A DNA stretch of 33,375 nucleotides from Flavobacterium turcicum (GTDB lineage: Bacteria; Bacteroidota; Bacteroidia; Flavobacteriales; Flavobacteriaceae). A program made the position numbers and the translations under genes. The notes beneath the pieces are model-generated. The model did not search any database, was not told the origin of the DNA, and saw only the letters and a list, made by a program, of their open reading frames with translations. Where the stretch lies: contig NZ_JAAOBY010000006.1 of NCBI RefSeq assembly GCF_011365745.1, positions 40,270 to 73,644 of the forward strand. Direction: 5' to 3'. This document shows, in pieces, positions 16,033-23,591 of the stretch (positions are counted from its first letter, which is position 1; each line of letters starts with the position of its first letter).

Positions 16033-16492
16033 TCTTTTAGAGAAATATTTTAACGGAGAAACTTCTTTGAACGAAGAGCAGCAACTGCGTGATTATTTTT
16101 CCACGCAAGTTCCTGCGCCACATTTGCAACAATACCAATCGCTTTTTGGTTATTTCGATCAAGCAAAATTAGAGGAGTGCCCTAAACAATTGCCAATTTT
16201 TAGAACTGTAAAACCAGTTCGTAATAGAATGCTGTGGTGGTCAGCGGCGGCATCTATAGTGGTGCTTGTAGGTTGGAGTACTTTTGCTTTTTTACAAACA
16301 ACAGCATCTGAGCAATCAGATTTAGGGACTTATGAAGATCCTAAAGTAGCATTTGAAGCAACACAAAAGGCATTATCAATGTTGTCTACTCAAGTAAATG
16401 TTGGCATAGAAAGTGTACAGTATATCGAAGAATATCAAATTGCAAAAAATAAAGTTTTCAAGAAGCCTGTAACGAAACAGCAAGGCAGTTAA
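16010..16492 (+). CDS. Anti-sigma-factor-like single-pass membrane protein
   Basis: The protein has 160 residues. A cytoplasmic N-terminal part (MEWNEIDSLLEKYFNGETSL, residues 1-70) resembles the short helical anti-sigma regions found beside Bacteroidota ECF genes. One transmembrane segment follows at about 74-96 (MLWWSAAASIVVLVGWSTFA), then a periplasmic tail of about 60 residues. I see no zinc-binding HxxxCxxC motif, so it is not a classical ZAS anti-sigma factor. Its start lies inside the sigma-factor gene (23-bp overlap), and position plus topology are the main grounds for the call. It probably holds the sigma factor at the membrane until a periplasmic signal arrives. Confidence 0.75.
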   Translation: MEWNEIDSLLEKYFNGETSLNEEQQLRDYFSTQVPAPHLQQYQSLFGYFDQAKLEECPKQLPIFRTVKPVRNRMLWWSAAASIVVLVGWSTFAFLQTTASEQSDLGTYEDPKVAFEATQKALSMLSTQVNVGIESVQYIEEYQIAKNKVFKKPVTKQQGS

Positions 16493-16541
16493 GTAAGAAT
16501 TATAATTTAAGAATAAGTAATCACAAATACCCAATTATATC

Positions 16542-17132
16542 ATGAAATCAATCAATCAAAAAGCGTTAGTTAACGTAAAAAATGGAGTTTCAATTCAAAA
16601 ATCGTTTCGTAAAATAGCGTTCACATTGGCCTTGTTCTTGGCTACAAGTTCACTTTTTGCACAGTCGGCGTTTGATAAATTTGAAGATCAAGTTGAAGTA
16701 AAGTCTTTTATTGTCAACAAAAAAATGTTAGACCTAATGAGTAAAGTTAAAATGGATGCCTCCGATAAAGATACGCAGCGATATTTGGCTTTAATAAAAA
16801 AGTTAGATAACTTGAGGGTTTTTACAACCAAAAGCACTCGTATAGAGAGCGAAATGAAACTAGCAGCTGAAAAATATGTTAAAACTGCAGGTCTTGAAGA
16901 GTTAATGCGTGTAAACGATAACGGTCGAAATGTAAAAATTCTTGTAAAATCAGGTGCTGGAGATACACAGATACGTGAGTTGTTGATGTTTATTGAAGGA
17001 GCCAAAAACGAAGATACTGTTTTAATGTCATTGACTGGAAACTTTGATTTGAATGAAATTTCAGTGTTGACTGATAAAATGCGTATTCCAGGTGGCGATG
17101 ATTTGAAAAAAGCAAGTAAAGCTAGAAAGTAA
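16542..17132 (+). CDS. DUF4252 domain-containing exported protein
   Basis: The protein has 196 residues. An extended N-terminus precedes a hydrophobic signal segment (IAFTLALFLATSSLFAQS, residues about 25-42), giving a periplasmic or outer-membrane-facing mature protein of about 155 residues. The mature part fits DUF4252: a start FDKFEDQ, a hydrophilic helical middle, VKILVKSGAGDTQIRELLMF and VLMSLTGNFDLNEISVLTDK. The signal peptide lies unusually far from the first ATG. The internal Met codons do not give a better start, so the true start may be a non-ATG codon nearer the hydrophobic stretch. It ends 1 bp before the next DUF4252 gene. No biochemical function is known for the domain; the setting implies that it belongs to the regulon or sensing arm of the ECF system. 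Confidence 0.88.
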   Translation: MKSINQKALVNVKNGVSIQKSFRKIAFTLALFLATSSLFAQSAFDKFEDQVEVKSFIVNKKMLDLMSKVKMDASDKDTQRYLALIKKLDNLRVFTTKSTRIESEMKLAAEKYVKTAGLEELMRVNDNGRNVKILVKSGAGDTQIRELLMFIEGAKNEDTVLMSLTGNFDLNEISVLTDKMRIPGGDDLKKASKARK

Positions 17133-17133
17133 G

Positions 17134-17667
17134 ATGAAATTGCGATTCGGAATTCCCGTACTAATGGCGCTCTTTTTATGGAGTTGCAACAATGAATCTT
17201 CTTTGCAGAAGTATTTTGTAGAACATTCAGAAGATAAAAACTTTGTTGCCTTAGATGTTTCGCCTGATATCTTAAATCTGGATGCGAGCAAGTTATCAGT
17301 CGCTCAAACGGAAGCATTAAAATCTTTTGACAAAATGAATGTGTTGGCCTTTAAGGCAAATGCGACCAACAAAGCCGAGTTTGAAACAGAACGCGCTAAA
17401 GTCGATTTGATTTTAAAAGACAAAAAGTACCAGCAATTGATGAAGTTTGGTTCAGGAAAAGAAGGTGCTTCCTTGAGTTTTGTGGGTACTGACGAGCACA
17501 TCGATGAGTTTATTTTGTACGGTAACAAAAAAGAAAACGGTTTTGTAGTTGTACGTGTTTTGGGCAAAGACATGAACCCGACGGATATTATGACTATGCT
17601 TAGTGTGTTGCAACAATCAAAAATAGATATGGAACAGCTAAAACCTTTACAGCAATTGATGAGATAA
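17134..17667 (+). CDS. DUF4252 lipoprotein
   Basis: This 177-residue protein has a lipoprotein signal (MKLRFGIPVLMALFLWSC, Cys 18) and a DUF4252 body related to the preceding gene: YFVEHSEDKNFVALDVSPDI, LKSFDKMNVLAFKAN, EFILYGNKKENGFVVVRVLG and MLSVLQQSKIDMEQLKPL. It follows the first DUF4252 gene by a single base and is followed by a strong terminator, so it is the last gene of the sigma, anti-sigma, DUF4252, DUF4252 operon. The two DUF4252 proteins are probably paralogues, one soluble or exported and one lipid-anchored. Function unknown. Confidence 0.87.
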   Translation: MKLRFGIPVLMALFLWSCNNESSLQKYFVEHSEDKNFVALDVSPDILNLDASKLSVAQTEALKSFDKMNVLAFKANATNKAEFETERAKVDLILKDKKYQQLMKFGSGKEGASLSFVGTDEHIDEFILYGNKKENGFVVVRVLGKDMNPTDIMTMLSVLQQSKIDMEQLKPLQQLMR

Positions 17668-17685
17668 TTAGTGCTACAAAAAAGT

Positions 17686-17722
17686 AAAGCGTCATGAACT
17701 CTTGTTTATGACGCTTTTTTTT
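17686..17722 (+). terminator. Terminator of the ECF/DUF4252 operon
   Basis: AAAGCGTCAT (17686-17695) pairs with ATGACGCTTT (17708-17717) over 10 bp, followed by a T run. On the other strand it could also serve the convergent PepSY gene ending at 17728. Confidence 0.85.
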
Positions 17723-17727
17723 GGCTT

Positions 17728-19332
17728 TTATTTTTTCTTCAGGAACAAAATCAATCCTAAAACACTCACTATTAAAATTGCAAGTGCCGTCAAAACCATT
17801 GCAGCATCACGTATATTTTTGCCCGCCCAATCTAAAAATAAAAATTTGTGGAAAATGGCAAAGGAATAACCTTCTCTTTTATCTGCGTTTTCTACTTTTG
17901 CGGCTAATCTTGAGGTGGCAGTTTCTATAAAATAAGTAGTATTTTCGGGCGTGTCATAAGCAAGTTTTACAACGGGAAGTCGCTTGTTCACAAAGCCATA
18001 CTCGCGACTTTCAAACTCATTAATAATTTTAGTTTCAACCAATTTTGCGCTTTTTAAAGAAGTTTCAGGTTCATCAGTTTCAGGAATCATTTCGCAACAA
18101 GCGGCTTTTGGCGCACCATCTGTAAAATAATGGGCTAAAAATTCAGCATATTTCACATCTAGATTGGCCGAAATGCGATTGGTTTGTGCGTTGATGTAAA
18201 CAATTTCTAGTGGTTGTTTGTCTTTCTTCGCCCATTTTGATTCGGGTGCGCTGATGGCTGTATTGGTCTTTGTTACTTGCTTAGGAAGCATTTGGCAGCG
18301 GTAGTACAAACTGTCTTGAAAAGCTACTACACTGGCATTTTCAAACCGACTCCAATCTAATTTTAAATCAGAAAGTGAAGTTGTAAGTACTTCGGTTTTA
18401 AAGCTAGGTTCGTACACCATTTGCGAGAGTGTGTACGGATCCCATTTGGTAGTGGCGTGGTATGCACCGCTAAAAGCGAAGGTTAAGGTAAATAATGAAA
18501 TCCAAATCCCTATTTGACGGTGGTAACGGCGGATGCCTTTTTTGGGAGCGAGTGCATCACTTTTTTTGAATTGTTTCCAGAAAAGCCCGTAAATCAAGAG
18601 TCCGCTTATTGCTGAAAAGGAAATCACAGACAAAAGAACAATCATGATTATGATGCGCAAACTGTTATTAGAAATTGCATCAATAAACGACCAATTGTGA
18701 AATGTATCAAAAAACCAAATAAAAATTTGACGCGATTTCGGGTTGAAAGTCGCTAGTTTGCTTGAGGCGGTTTCTACATAAACTTGCATTTCATCGGCAC
18801 GATCAAAACTCAGTTGGTACACGGGCAAGTAGCGATTGACGTACTTGTATTGTGTTGTAAATTCAGTGAGGACTTTGCTGTTTGAAATGCTGCTGGTGCT
18901 GTCTTGTAAAAAGTAACGCGCCAGAACTTCGGCGTATTTTTGATCACCGTTTTCAAGTTTTTGAGCCGTGGCTGCGTCAAAATAGAGTAGGGCTCCTGAT
19001 TCGGTTTTTACTTGATAATAGGTTTTATCGTTCAGGCTGACTAGGCGAAAGTTTTTGAACGTTTTGAGTTGGTTTTTTTGTAAAACCTCTTTCAACGGCA
19101 ATGGCAATCGACTCTGATTAATGGCGGTTTGTGGTAGCTCTTGATTGGCGATTTCGGGTTTAAAAAAATGCGCCATAAACGGATGCATAATTCCTGAAAG
19201 TGTCCAAAAGATGACCGGAACAATGGTAATAATAGCCAAAGTTCGGTGCCACGAGTAGACGTGCTGCTTGATTTTTTTGATCCATTTGGAATCTTTTTTT
19301 CGTGTAGATGTCTTTTGATTTTCTTTTTTCAT
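17728..19332 (-). CDS. PepSY-associated transmembrane (PepSY_TM) protein
   Basis: The product is a 534-residue inner-membrane protein of the PepSY_TM family, often annotated as iron-regulated membrane protein. The first transmembrane helix follows HVYSWHRTLAIITIVPVIFW (residues 24-43). Further hydrophobic helices lie at about 225-250, 275-300 (YHRQIGIWISLFTLTFAFSG) and 510-530. Periplasmic PepSY-like segments include KTYYQVKTESGALLYFDAAT and YFIETATSRLAAKVEN. The His residues near the helices are typical and may bind haem, as proposed for related reductases. A Cys pair (KAACCEM) lies in the second periplasmic part. It is 100 bp downstream of the TonB-dependent receptor gene on the same strand, and the pair suggests uptake and reduction of a metal chelate. 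The substrate cannot be read from sequence. Confidence 0.88.
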   Translation of the reverse strand: MKKENQKTSTRKKDSKWIKKIKQHVYSWHRTLAIITIVPVIFWTLSGIMHPFMAHFFKPEIANQELPQTAINQSRLPLPLKEVLQKNQLKTFKNFRLVSLNDKTYYQVKTESGALLYFDAATAQKLENGDQKYAEVLARYFLQDSTSSISNSKVLTEFTTQYKYVNRYLPVYQLSFDRADEMQVYVETASSKLATFNPKSRQIFIWFFDTFHNWSFIDAISNNSLRIIIMIVLLSVISFSAISGLLIYGLFWKQFKKSDALAPKKGIRRYHRQIGIWISLFTLTFAFSGAYHATTKWDPYTLSQMVYEPSFKTEVLTTSLSDLKLDWSRFENASVVAFQDSLYYRCQMLPKQVTKTNTAISAPESKWAKKDKQPLEIVYINAQTNRISANLDVKYAEFLAHYFTDGAPKAACCEMIPETDEPETSLKSAKLVETKIINEFESREYGFVNKRLPVVKLAYDTPENTTYFIETATSRLAAKVENADKREGYSFAIFHKFLFLDWAGKNIRDAAMVLTALAILIVSVLGLILFLKKK

Positions 19333-19346
19333 TTGGTGTGTTTTTT

Positions 19347-19426
19347 AGCCCGGATAGGAGCGATATCCTTTTTTGAGGCCTTTTTTTGGCCTCAAAAAAG
19401 ATAAAGCGGATAGCCGGATAAGCTCC
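19347..19426. repeat. Hairpin-forming intergenic element, flavobacterial dispersed-repeat type
   Basis: The 80-bp element lies between the receptor and PepSY genes. Its outer parts, AGCCCGGATAGGAGCGATATCC and GATAAAGCGGATAGCCGGAT with AGCTCC, enclose a perfect 12-bp inverted repeat (19369-19380 with 19388-19399) around a T7 loop. From memory, the order AGCCC, GGAT, GAGC, ATCCTTTTT, hairpin, AAAAAGAT, AGCGG, AGCTCC recurs with changing loop sequence in Flavobacterium intergenic regions. Only one copy is in this window, so the dispersed nature is not shown here. It may act as a terminator after the receptor gene. Confidence 0.65.
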
Positions 19427-19432
19427 TGATAA

Positions 19433-21580
19433 TTATTTTTTTAATGATAAGTTGTACTGCAATCCCATCATGAAAATGCGGGGTGCGGCGGCGGTATACG
19501 TAGCCTGATCAATTGTGGCATTGCCCCGAGAAACATTGGTAGCATACAATTTATCAGTCAAGTTCATGATATTGGTAAAAATTTCAACTTGCTTGTAGCG
19601 GTAGCCTAATCGAGCGTTGAAAAGGGTGTAACCAGCGTAGGAAACAGTGTTGATTTGGTTTTGAAACCAGCTTGATACGTTCTGGCACTCTAGCGCTGCA
19701 CGGAAGTTCGGGAACCATTTTGGGTAATAATTGAGCTCAGAATTAGCAATCCATCGTGGTGCGCTAGGCATGTCAAAGCCGTCGAGTTTTTGAACCGCAT
19801 CGGTGCTTCGTCTGGAAACGGTAAAGTCGATAAATTCGTGGCGCGCGTATGTTCCGCCAAGGCGAAATGCAAGCTGTGAGGACGGATTGTATTGTAACCC
19901 AAGTTCAATTCCTCTGTGGCTTGTTTTTCCAGCTGATTGGGTATCGGTTGAATTGTCAGGTTGACGAATGCTTAATAATTCATTGCGACCATCAAGTAGA
20001 TACAAGGCAAAATCTAGTATCAATTTGTTTTTTAGCAAACTGTTATAACCACCAATTTCGTAGTTTGAAAAATTTGCCGCATCGAGATCAGTGTAAAATT
20101 GTACGGGCGTAATTCCAGGTTTTGGACGGAATAAAGTGGTCACCGAAGGTGGAGAGAATCCTTGAGAATAGTTGGCATAAAACCCAAGGGTAGTAAGCGG
20201 ATTATAATTGATACCCGCTTTAAAGGTCAGTTGATCGTAGGTTTTGGCTCCCGAAGTAGCATTGATGTTATTGATGTAATCAATTTTTATGTAGTCGTAG
20301 CGCGCCCCTGTGGTTACTGTTACTTTTGAAAGGGTTTGAAAGTTGTATTGCACATAGCCCGAATTGTTGTAAATGGTCGCATTGTAATTTGAAATGCGTA
20401 AATCAGGTCGAACTTCTAAAATTTGATAATTGTTTACCGTCTTTCCATCCGGATTTCGGTTGGCTTGTAGTTTAATTTGATGCGAAAAATAGTCGTTTGG
20501 TGACCTATCGTAGGTAGTTCCGGCGATTAGTTTAGAGTTTAAAAACGAAAATCCTTGCGTATGCTGCGCTACTATTCCGTAACTTTTAAAATCGTTCGAA
20601 TTGATTTCGCCAGTTGCTTTTGTAGGATCGTTGGTTGCTGATGACGTAGGATTCCATCGAATGCCGTAGCTTGGGTTTTGTCCTAATTTATTGTCTCGAT
20701 GGTAAACTGTTACAACAGTTTGACTGTTCTCAGTCCACTCTTTTTCAAGTGTTAGACGACTACGTAAAGCCTCAGATTTTCGGTAAGTAAAATCGGTTGT
20801 ACTTTTGTACGAACGATTGTTAAAGTCTTGCTCATTGACACTTCCCGTCATGTCCGAGTAATATTGCCCATAAAAAGTACTGCTAATCAAACGGAGACTA
20901 TTGCTAAAATTGTATTGGAATTTAGCGTTCAAATTGTTCTTGTTGTAATCAGAAAAAGTGAGCCAACTGTTAGTTTGGTCAGTGCTTGCGCCCGCAATAG
21001 CAAACGAAAATTTACCGATGGTAGCGCTCCCAAAGGCTTGCAGGTTGCGGTAGCCGTATTGATCTGCTTGAATGCCTACTTTAAATTCGGGATCGCGGCT
21101 TGGTTTTACAGTAATAAAATTTATGGTTCCGCCCACAGCCTCAGGACCGTAAAGTGATGAAGCGGGACCTTTGATCACTTCTAAATTTTGTAAATTAAAC
21201 GGATTCATTTCAAGTAACGCATTATGGTTGAAAACGCCGAGTGGTCTAATAGGCAAACCGTCTTCGAGATACAAATAGTAAGGGCTCAAACCCATAGGTT
21301 GCCTGATGGACATACCGTGCTGCTCGTTGCCAAGATTCGTCATCATGACTCCTGGTGTTTTATTCACAATTTCGAAAGCAGAAGTTGCTTTAGTTTCTTG
21401 AATGAGTTTTGTAGATAGTTTAGTAATTGCCACTGGCACCTCACTTCGTTTGGCCTTGCCACGATTGGCAGTAATTACGACTTCGTTTAGGTTTTCTACG
21501 GTGCTGCTATCTACTGCAGCAGTTTTTTGTGCATAGGTATATTGTAACGCCAAAAGCATTACAAAAATCAATTTTTTCAT
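19433..21580 (-). CDS. TonB-dependent outer-membrane receptor
   Basis: This 715-residue TonB-dependent receptor has a signal peptide (MKKLIFVMLLALQYTYAQ), a TonB-box-like NLNEVVITANRG (about 30-41), a plug domain and a large beta-barrel with C-terminal FMMGLQYNLSLKK. Plug motifs are VNKTPGVMMTNLG, YLYLEDGLPIRPLGVFNHNA and NLEVIKGPASSLYGPEAVGG. There is no N-terminal carboxypeptidase-like or signalling domain, so it is of the classical siderophore or metal-chelate type and not a SusC protein. The ligand is unknown; the downstream PepSY protein argues for a metal chelate such as a ferric siderophore or copper. The gene is followed by the hairpin element at 19347-19426 and preceded, after 171 bp, by a small Cys-containing secreted protein gene. 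Confidence 0.92.
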   Translation of the reverse strand: MKKLIFVMLLALQYTYAQKTAAVDSSTVENLNEVVITANRGKAKRSEVPVAITKLSTKLIQETKATSAFEIVNKTPGVMMTNLGNEQHGMSIRQPMGLSPYYLYLEDGLPIRPLGVFNHNALLEMNPFNLQNLEVIKGPASSLYGPEAVGGTINFITVKPSRDPEFKVGIQADQYGYRNLQAFGSATIGKFSFAIAGASTDQTNSWLTFSDYNKNNLNAKFQYNFSNSLRLISSTFYGQYYSDMTGSVNEQDFNNRSYKSTTDFTYRKSEALRSRLTLEKEWTENSQTVVTVYHRDNKLGQNPSYGIRWNPTSSATNDPTKATGEINSNDFKSYGIVAQHTQGFSFLNSKLIAGTTYDRSPNDYFSHQIKLQANRNPDGKTVNNYQILEVRPDLRISNYNATIYNNSGYVQYNFQTLSKVTVTTGARYDYIKIDYINNINATSGAKTYDQLTFKAGINYNPLTTLGFYANYSQGFSPPSVTTLFRPKPGITPVQFYTDLDAANFSNYEIGGYNSLLKNKLILDFALYLLDGRNELLSIRQPDNSTDTQSAGKTSHRGIELGLQYNPSSQLAFRLGGTYARHEFIDFTVSRRSTDAVQKLDGFDMPSAPRWIANSELNYYPKWFPNFRAALECQNVSSWFQNQINTVSYAGYTLFNARLGYRYKQVEIFTNIMNLTDKLYATNVSRGNATIDQATYTAAAPRIFMMGLQYNLSLKK

Positions 21581-21751
21581 TTTGTTTGAAAGGTGTAAAA
21601 ATCTTATTTCAGTGAAAGTTTAAATTGTTCGCAAGGCTAAAAAGCAAGCAAACAAAGCACGAAAGATCAAGACGCGGTTAATGTCTACGCAATATTGTAT
21701 AACGAAAAAGGCAACATAAGGTGCTTTTCGTTCTCAAACAGATTGATCTTT

Positions 21752-22129
21752 TTAAATGAAATAAGCTGGAGGGCGAAAGGTGTAAGCCGAAAATGAAATC
21801 GGTTTGCGGTTTACAACAGTTTCAGTTTTTGTTGCAATAGCGATTGGTTGTACCAACTCGTATGAAGTACTTAGTAACTCTTGCACGTACACCACATCAA
21901 CTTTTTCTTTGAGGGTATTTTGCATGCTTTTCTCATTATCAGTATAGCGTTTTAGACTTTTTTGAAGTTCGCATCGTCCGTTACAACTATTAAAAACCAT
22001 TTTACGTTGCACACAAATTGTTTTTGCAATTTCTTCTTGCTGTAGTTTAAATTGAAAATACGTAAATGAGCTACCGAAAGTAGGTAGTAGTAAAATAAAA
22101 GAAAGTATGTAGATACTGAACTTTTTCAA
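21752..22129 (-). CDS. Small exported protein with CNGRC motif (unknown function)
   Basis: The protein has 125 residues and starts at TTG 22129; no in-frame ATG gives a sensible N-terminus and an in-frame TAA lies 13 codons upstream. The start MKKFSIYILSFILLLPTFGS is a good signal peptide. A cysteine motif follows: ICVQRKMVFNSCNGRCELQK, of form C-x9-C-N-G-x-C. The C-terminus is aromatic and Pro-rich (YTFRPPAYFI). I know similar small Bacteroidota proteins beside TonB receptors or metal-efflux genes, but not an assigned function. Position upstream of a TonB receptor and PepSY gene, and the Cys cluster, make metal handling a reasonable guess. A -7 box (22149-22156) lies just upstream. Confidence 0.7.
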   Translation of the reverse strand: MKKFSIYILSFILLLPTFGSSFTYFQFKLQQEEIAKTICVQRKMVFNSCNGRCELQKSLKRYTDNEKSMQNTLKEKVDVVYVQELLSTSYELVQPIAIATKTETVVNRKPISFSAYTFRPPAYFI

Positions 22130-22148
22130 AGTGGGTATTTTATTGGTG

Positions 22149-22156
22149 CAAAAGTA
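22149..22156 (-). promoter_or_regulatory. -7 box (TACTTTTG) upstream of the small CNGRC protein gene
   Basis: On the minus strand TACTTTTG fits TAnnTTTG and ends 19 nt before the TTG start. The nearest TTG upstream is 27 nt away, too far for a normal -33 box. Confidence 0.4.
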
Positions 22157-22263
22157 CTTGTTCCTTTAGAATAAAAAAAAAGTCAATTGTTAAATTTTAA
22201 AAGCTAGAATTATAGAAAATTGAATCAGTTAAAAAAGATACTTTCCTTTTATTTTTCAATAAA

Positions 22264-22298
22264 AAAAAAATGACTTACCATTAGGCAAGTCATTTTTA
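22264..22298 (-). terminator. Terminator after the TPR protein gene
   Basis: AAAAATGACTT (22266-22276) pairs with AAGTCATTTTT (22287-22297) over 11 bp. Read on the minus strand it is followed by a run of at least ten T residues, 20 bp past the TPR stop codon. Confidence 0.85.
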
Positions 22299-22317
22299 AA
22301 AGGAAGCGTTTGAAAGT

Positions 22318-22824
22318 TTATTTACAAAAGGTTTTTTTGTTTTTCACTGCACTTTGACTACCAAGCTGAATAGCTTTGCTAAAATCAGCGCAAGCGTTTT
22401 TATTGTTTTTAGAATGGTAGTTTGCCAAACCGCGTAGGTTGTAGGCAATAAAATCTTTCGCATTCATGTTAATTGCCGTAGTGCAATCTTGAATGGTAGT
22501 TTTATAGTCTTTTGCTTTATAGCTTATATCAGCACGAGTGGTGAAGGCATCTGCACGTTGTGGTTCTATTTTTATAGTTATGTTTACATCACTCAAAGCT
22601 CCATTTATATCTCCTAATTTTTGTTTTAAAAGTGCTCTGTTGAGATAAGCAGAGGCAAATAAAGGATCAATTTTGATGGCTTTTGTATAATCATCAATGG
22701 CTCCTTTTGAATTTCCTGCTTCTGCTTTTTTGATGGCTTTGTCAAACAAGGCATAAGCAGCAGGATCTTGGCTCCAGCCTACGTAGGAACTTAATAAAAT
22801 GGCAATTAAAAATATTTTTTTCAT
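22318..22824 (-). CDS. Exported TPR-repeat protein
   Basis: The protein has 168 residues with a signal peptide (MKKIFLIAILLSSYVGWSQ) followed by about four tetratricopeptide repeats filling the rest. Each shows the alternating small/large pattern, for example GNSKGAIDDYTKAIKIDPLF, ASAYLNRALLKQKLGDINGA and FIAYNLRGLANYHSKNNKNA. TPR arrays act as protein-interaction scaffolds; no catalytic domain is attached. It is monocistronic, with its own promoter and terminator. No specific function can be given. Confidence 0.88.
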   Translation of the reverse strand: MKKIFLIAILLSSYVGWSQDPAAYALFDKAIKKAEAGNSKGAIDDYTKAIKIDPLFASAYLNRALLKQKLGDINGALSDVNITIKIEPQRADAFTTRADISYKAKDYKTTIQDCTTAINMNAKDFIAYNLRGLANYHSKNNKNACADFSKAIQLGSQSAVKNKKTFCK

Positions 22825-22882
22825 GTTTTTTTGTTAAATAGGGAAGGTTTTTTTATTGCGTTTTTTGTTTTTTTTCTAAAAA

Positions 22883-22913
22883 TAAAAGTATCACTTTTTG
22901 TAGAAATATACAA
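22883..22913 (-). promoter_or_regulatory. Candidate promoter of the TPR gene
   Basis: On the minus strand TTG (22913-22911), a 20-nt spacer and TACTTTTA (22890-22883, one mismatch to TAnnTTTG) lie about 60 nt upstream of the ATG. Spacing is typical for Bacteroidota. Confidence 0.5.
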
Positions 22914-23162
22914 CGAAATTAGCTCTTCTTTATTGCCAGGTTTACATCATAAAAAAAACAAAGATTTTGTTTTTTAGCCAATTTCAAGATTTACCACTGT
23001 TTTTGAATGGATTACCTAGAATTGATTTTTGAGAAGGTCGAATTGTGGCGTTTTTAAAAAAACACAATGAACAGCAAATAAACATAAAGCCGATCGAAAA
23101 TTTTCAGGTTTGTACCGGAGAAAACGATGTAGTGCGCCATTACGTGTTAAACAATATTTAAA
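22914..23162. other. Intergenic sequence between divergent TPR and small-protein genes
   Basis: The divergent gap 22825-23204 holds the TPR promoter on its left and the small-protein promoter on its right. In between I see no gene, hairpin or repeat. The minus-strand frame over 23016-23243 is very basic, lacks a signal or domain and overlaps a better gene. Confidence 0.5.
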
Positions 23163-23196
23163 TTGTTTTTTTCTGTTGCTACTTTGTTTACTTTTG
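23163..23196 (+). promoter_or_regulatory. Candidate promoter giving a near-leaderless transcript
   Basis: TTG (23163-23165) and TACTTTTG (23189-23196) are 23 nt apart. The ATG of the next gene begins 9 nt after the -7 box, so the transcript would start only a few bases before it. Confidence 0.4.
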
Positions 23197-23204
23197 ACCT
23201 CTAA

Positions 23205-23591
23205 ATGAGAGTAAAATTTTTTTTTCTGTATCTGTTTTTCCAAATGCTAGGTTTTGGAAATGTTGTTCATGCTTTTTCGCATGAAAATAACAGTGCAATG
23301 CAATCTCTTGAATCAAGCAGTAAACAGGCTCATCTTTTTCAATCTATTTCTCATACGCTGTCGCTGACAACAGCTGAGTTTGATTTAGAAGAAGAACTCT
23401 CAAGCAATGAAAATTTCAAAAATCCAAGTAGTAGGGTTTCGTACGTTAATGATTTTCTACCTCAAACGTGGTATCATCGTTATTCTTGTGCCACTGAATT
23501 ATGTCACTGCGATAAAAAAAATACAATCTTCGCGCCATTTTACGGCCCATCCAAACCCATATACATTATTCTGCAGGTATTGCGTATTTGA
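23205..23591 (+). CDS. Small exported Cys/His-containing protein (unknown function)
   Basis: The protein has 128 residues. Residues 1-23 form a signal peptide (MRVKFFFLYLFFQMLGFGNV, then VHA). The mature part contains a histidine-bearing start (FSHENN), an acidic stretch (FDLEEELSSNEN), a Cys/His cluster (YSCATELCHCDKK) and a C-terminal SKPIYIILQVLRI. Similar short proteins with a PIY-type C-terminus occur upstream of efflux operons in Bacteroidota, in my recollection, but no function is assigned. It lies 168 bp upstream of the RND adaptor gene in the same direction. The metal-ligand-like residues raise the possibility of a sensor or carrier for the efflux system; this is a guess. Confidence 0.65.
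   Translation: MRVKFFFLYLFFQMLGFGNVVHAFSHENNSAMQSLESSSKQAHLFQSISHTLSLTTAEFDLEEELSSNENFKNPSSRVSYVNDFLPQTWYHRYSCATELCHCDKKNTIFAPFYGPSKPIYIILQVLRI

Noticed and set aside
16688..17317. Minus-strand 209-codon frame opposite the DUF4252 genes
   Set aside because: It is antisense to two well-supported genes and has no domain or signal.
17728..21580. PepSY and TonB receptor as part of the cobalamin system
   Set aside because: They are on the far side of the ECF operon and lack a riboswitch, and PepSY_TM proteins are linked with metal-chelate uptake.
23016..23243. Minus-strand 75-codon frame in the TPR/small-protein gap
   Set aside because: It is highly basic, without recognisable features, and overlaps the start of the better supported plus-strand gene.
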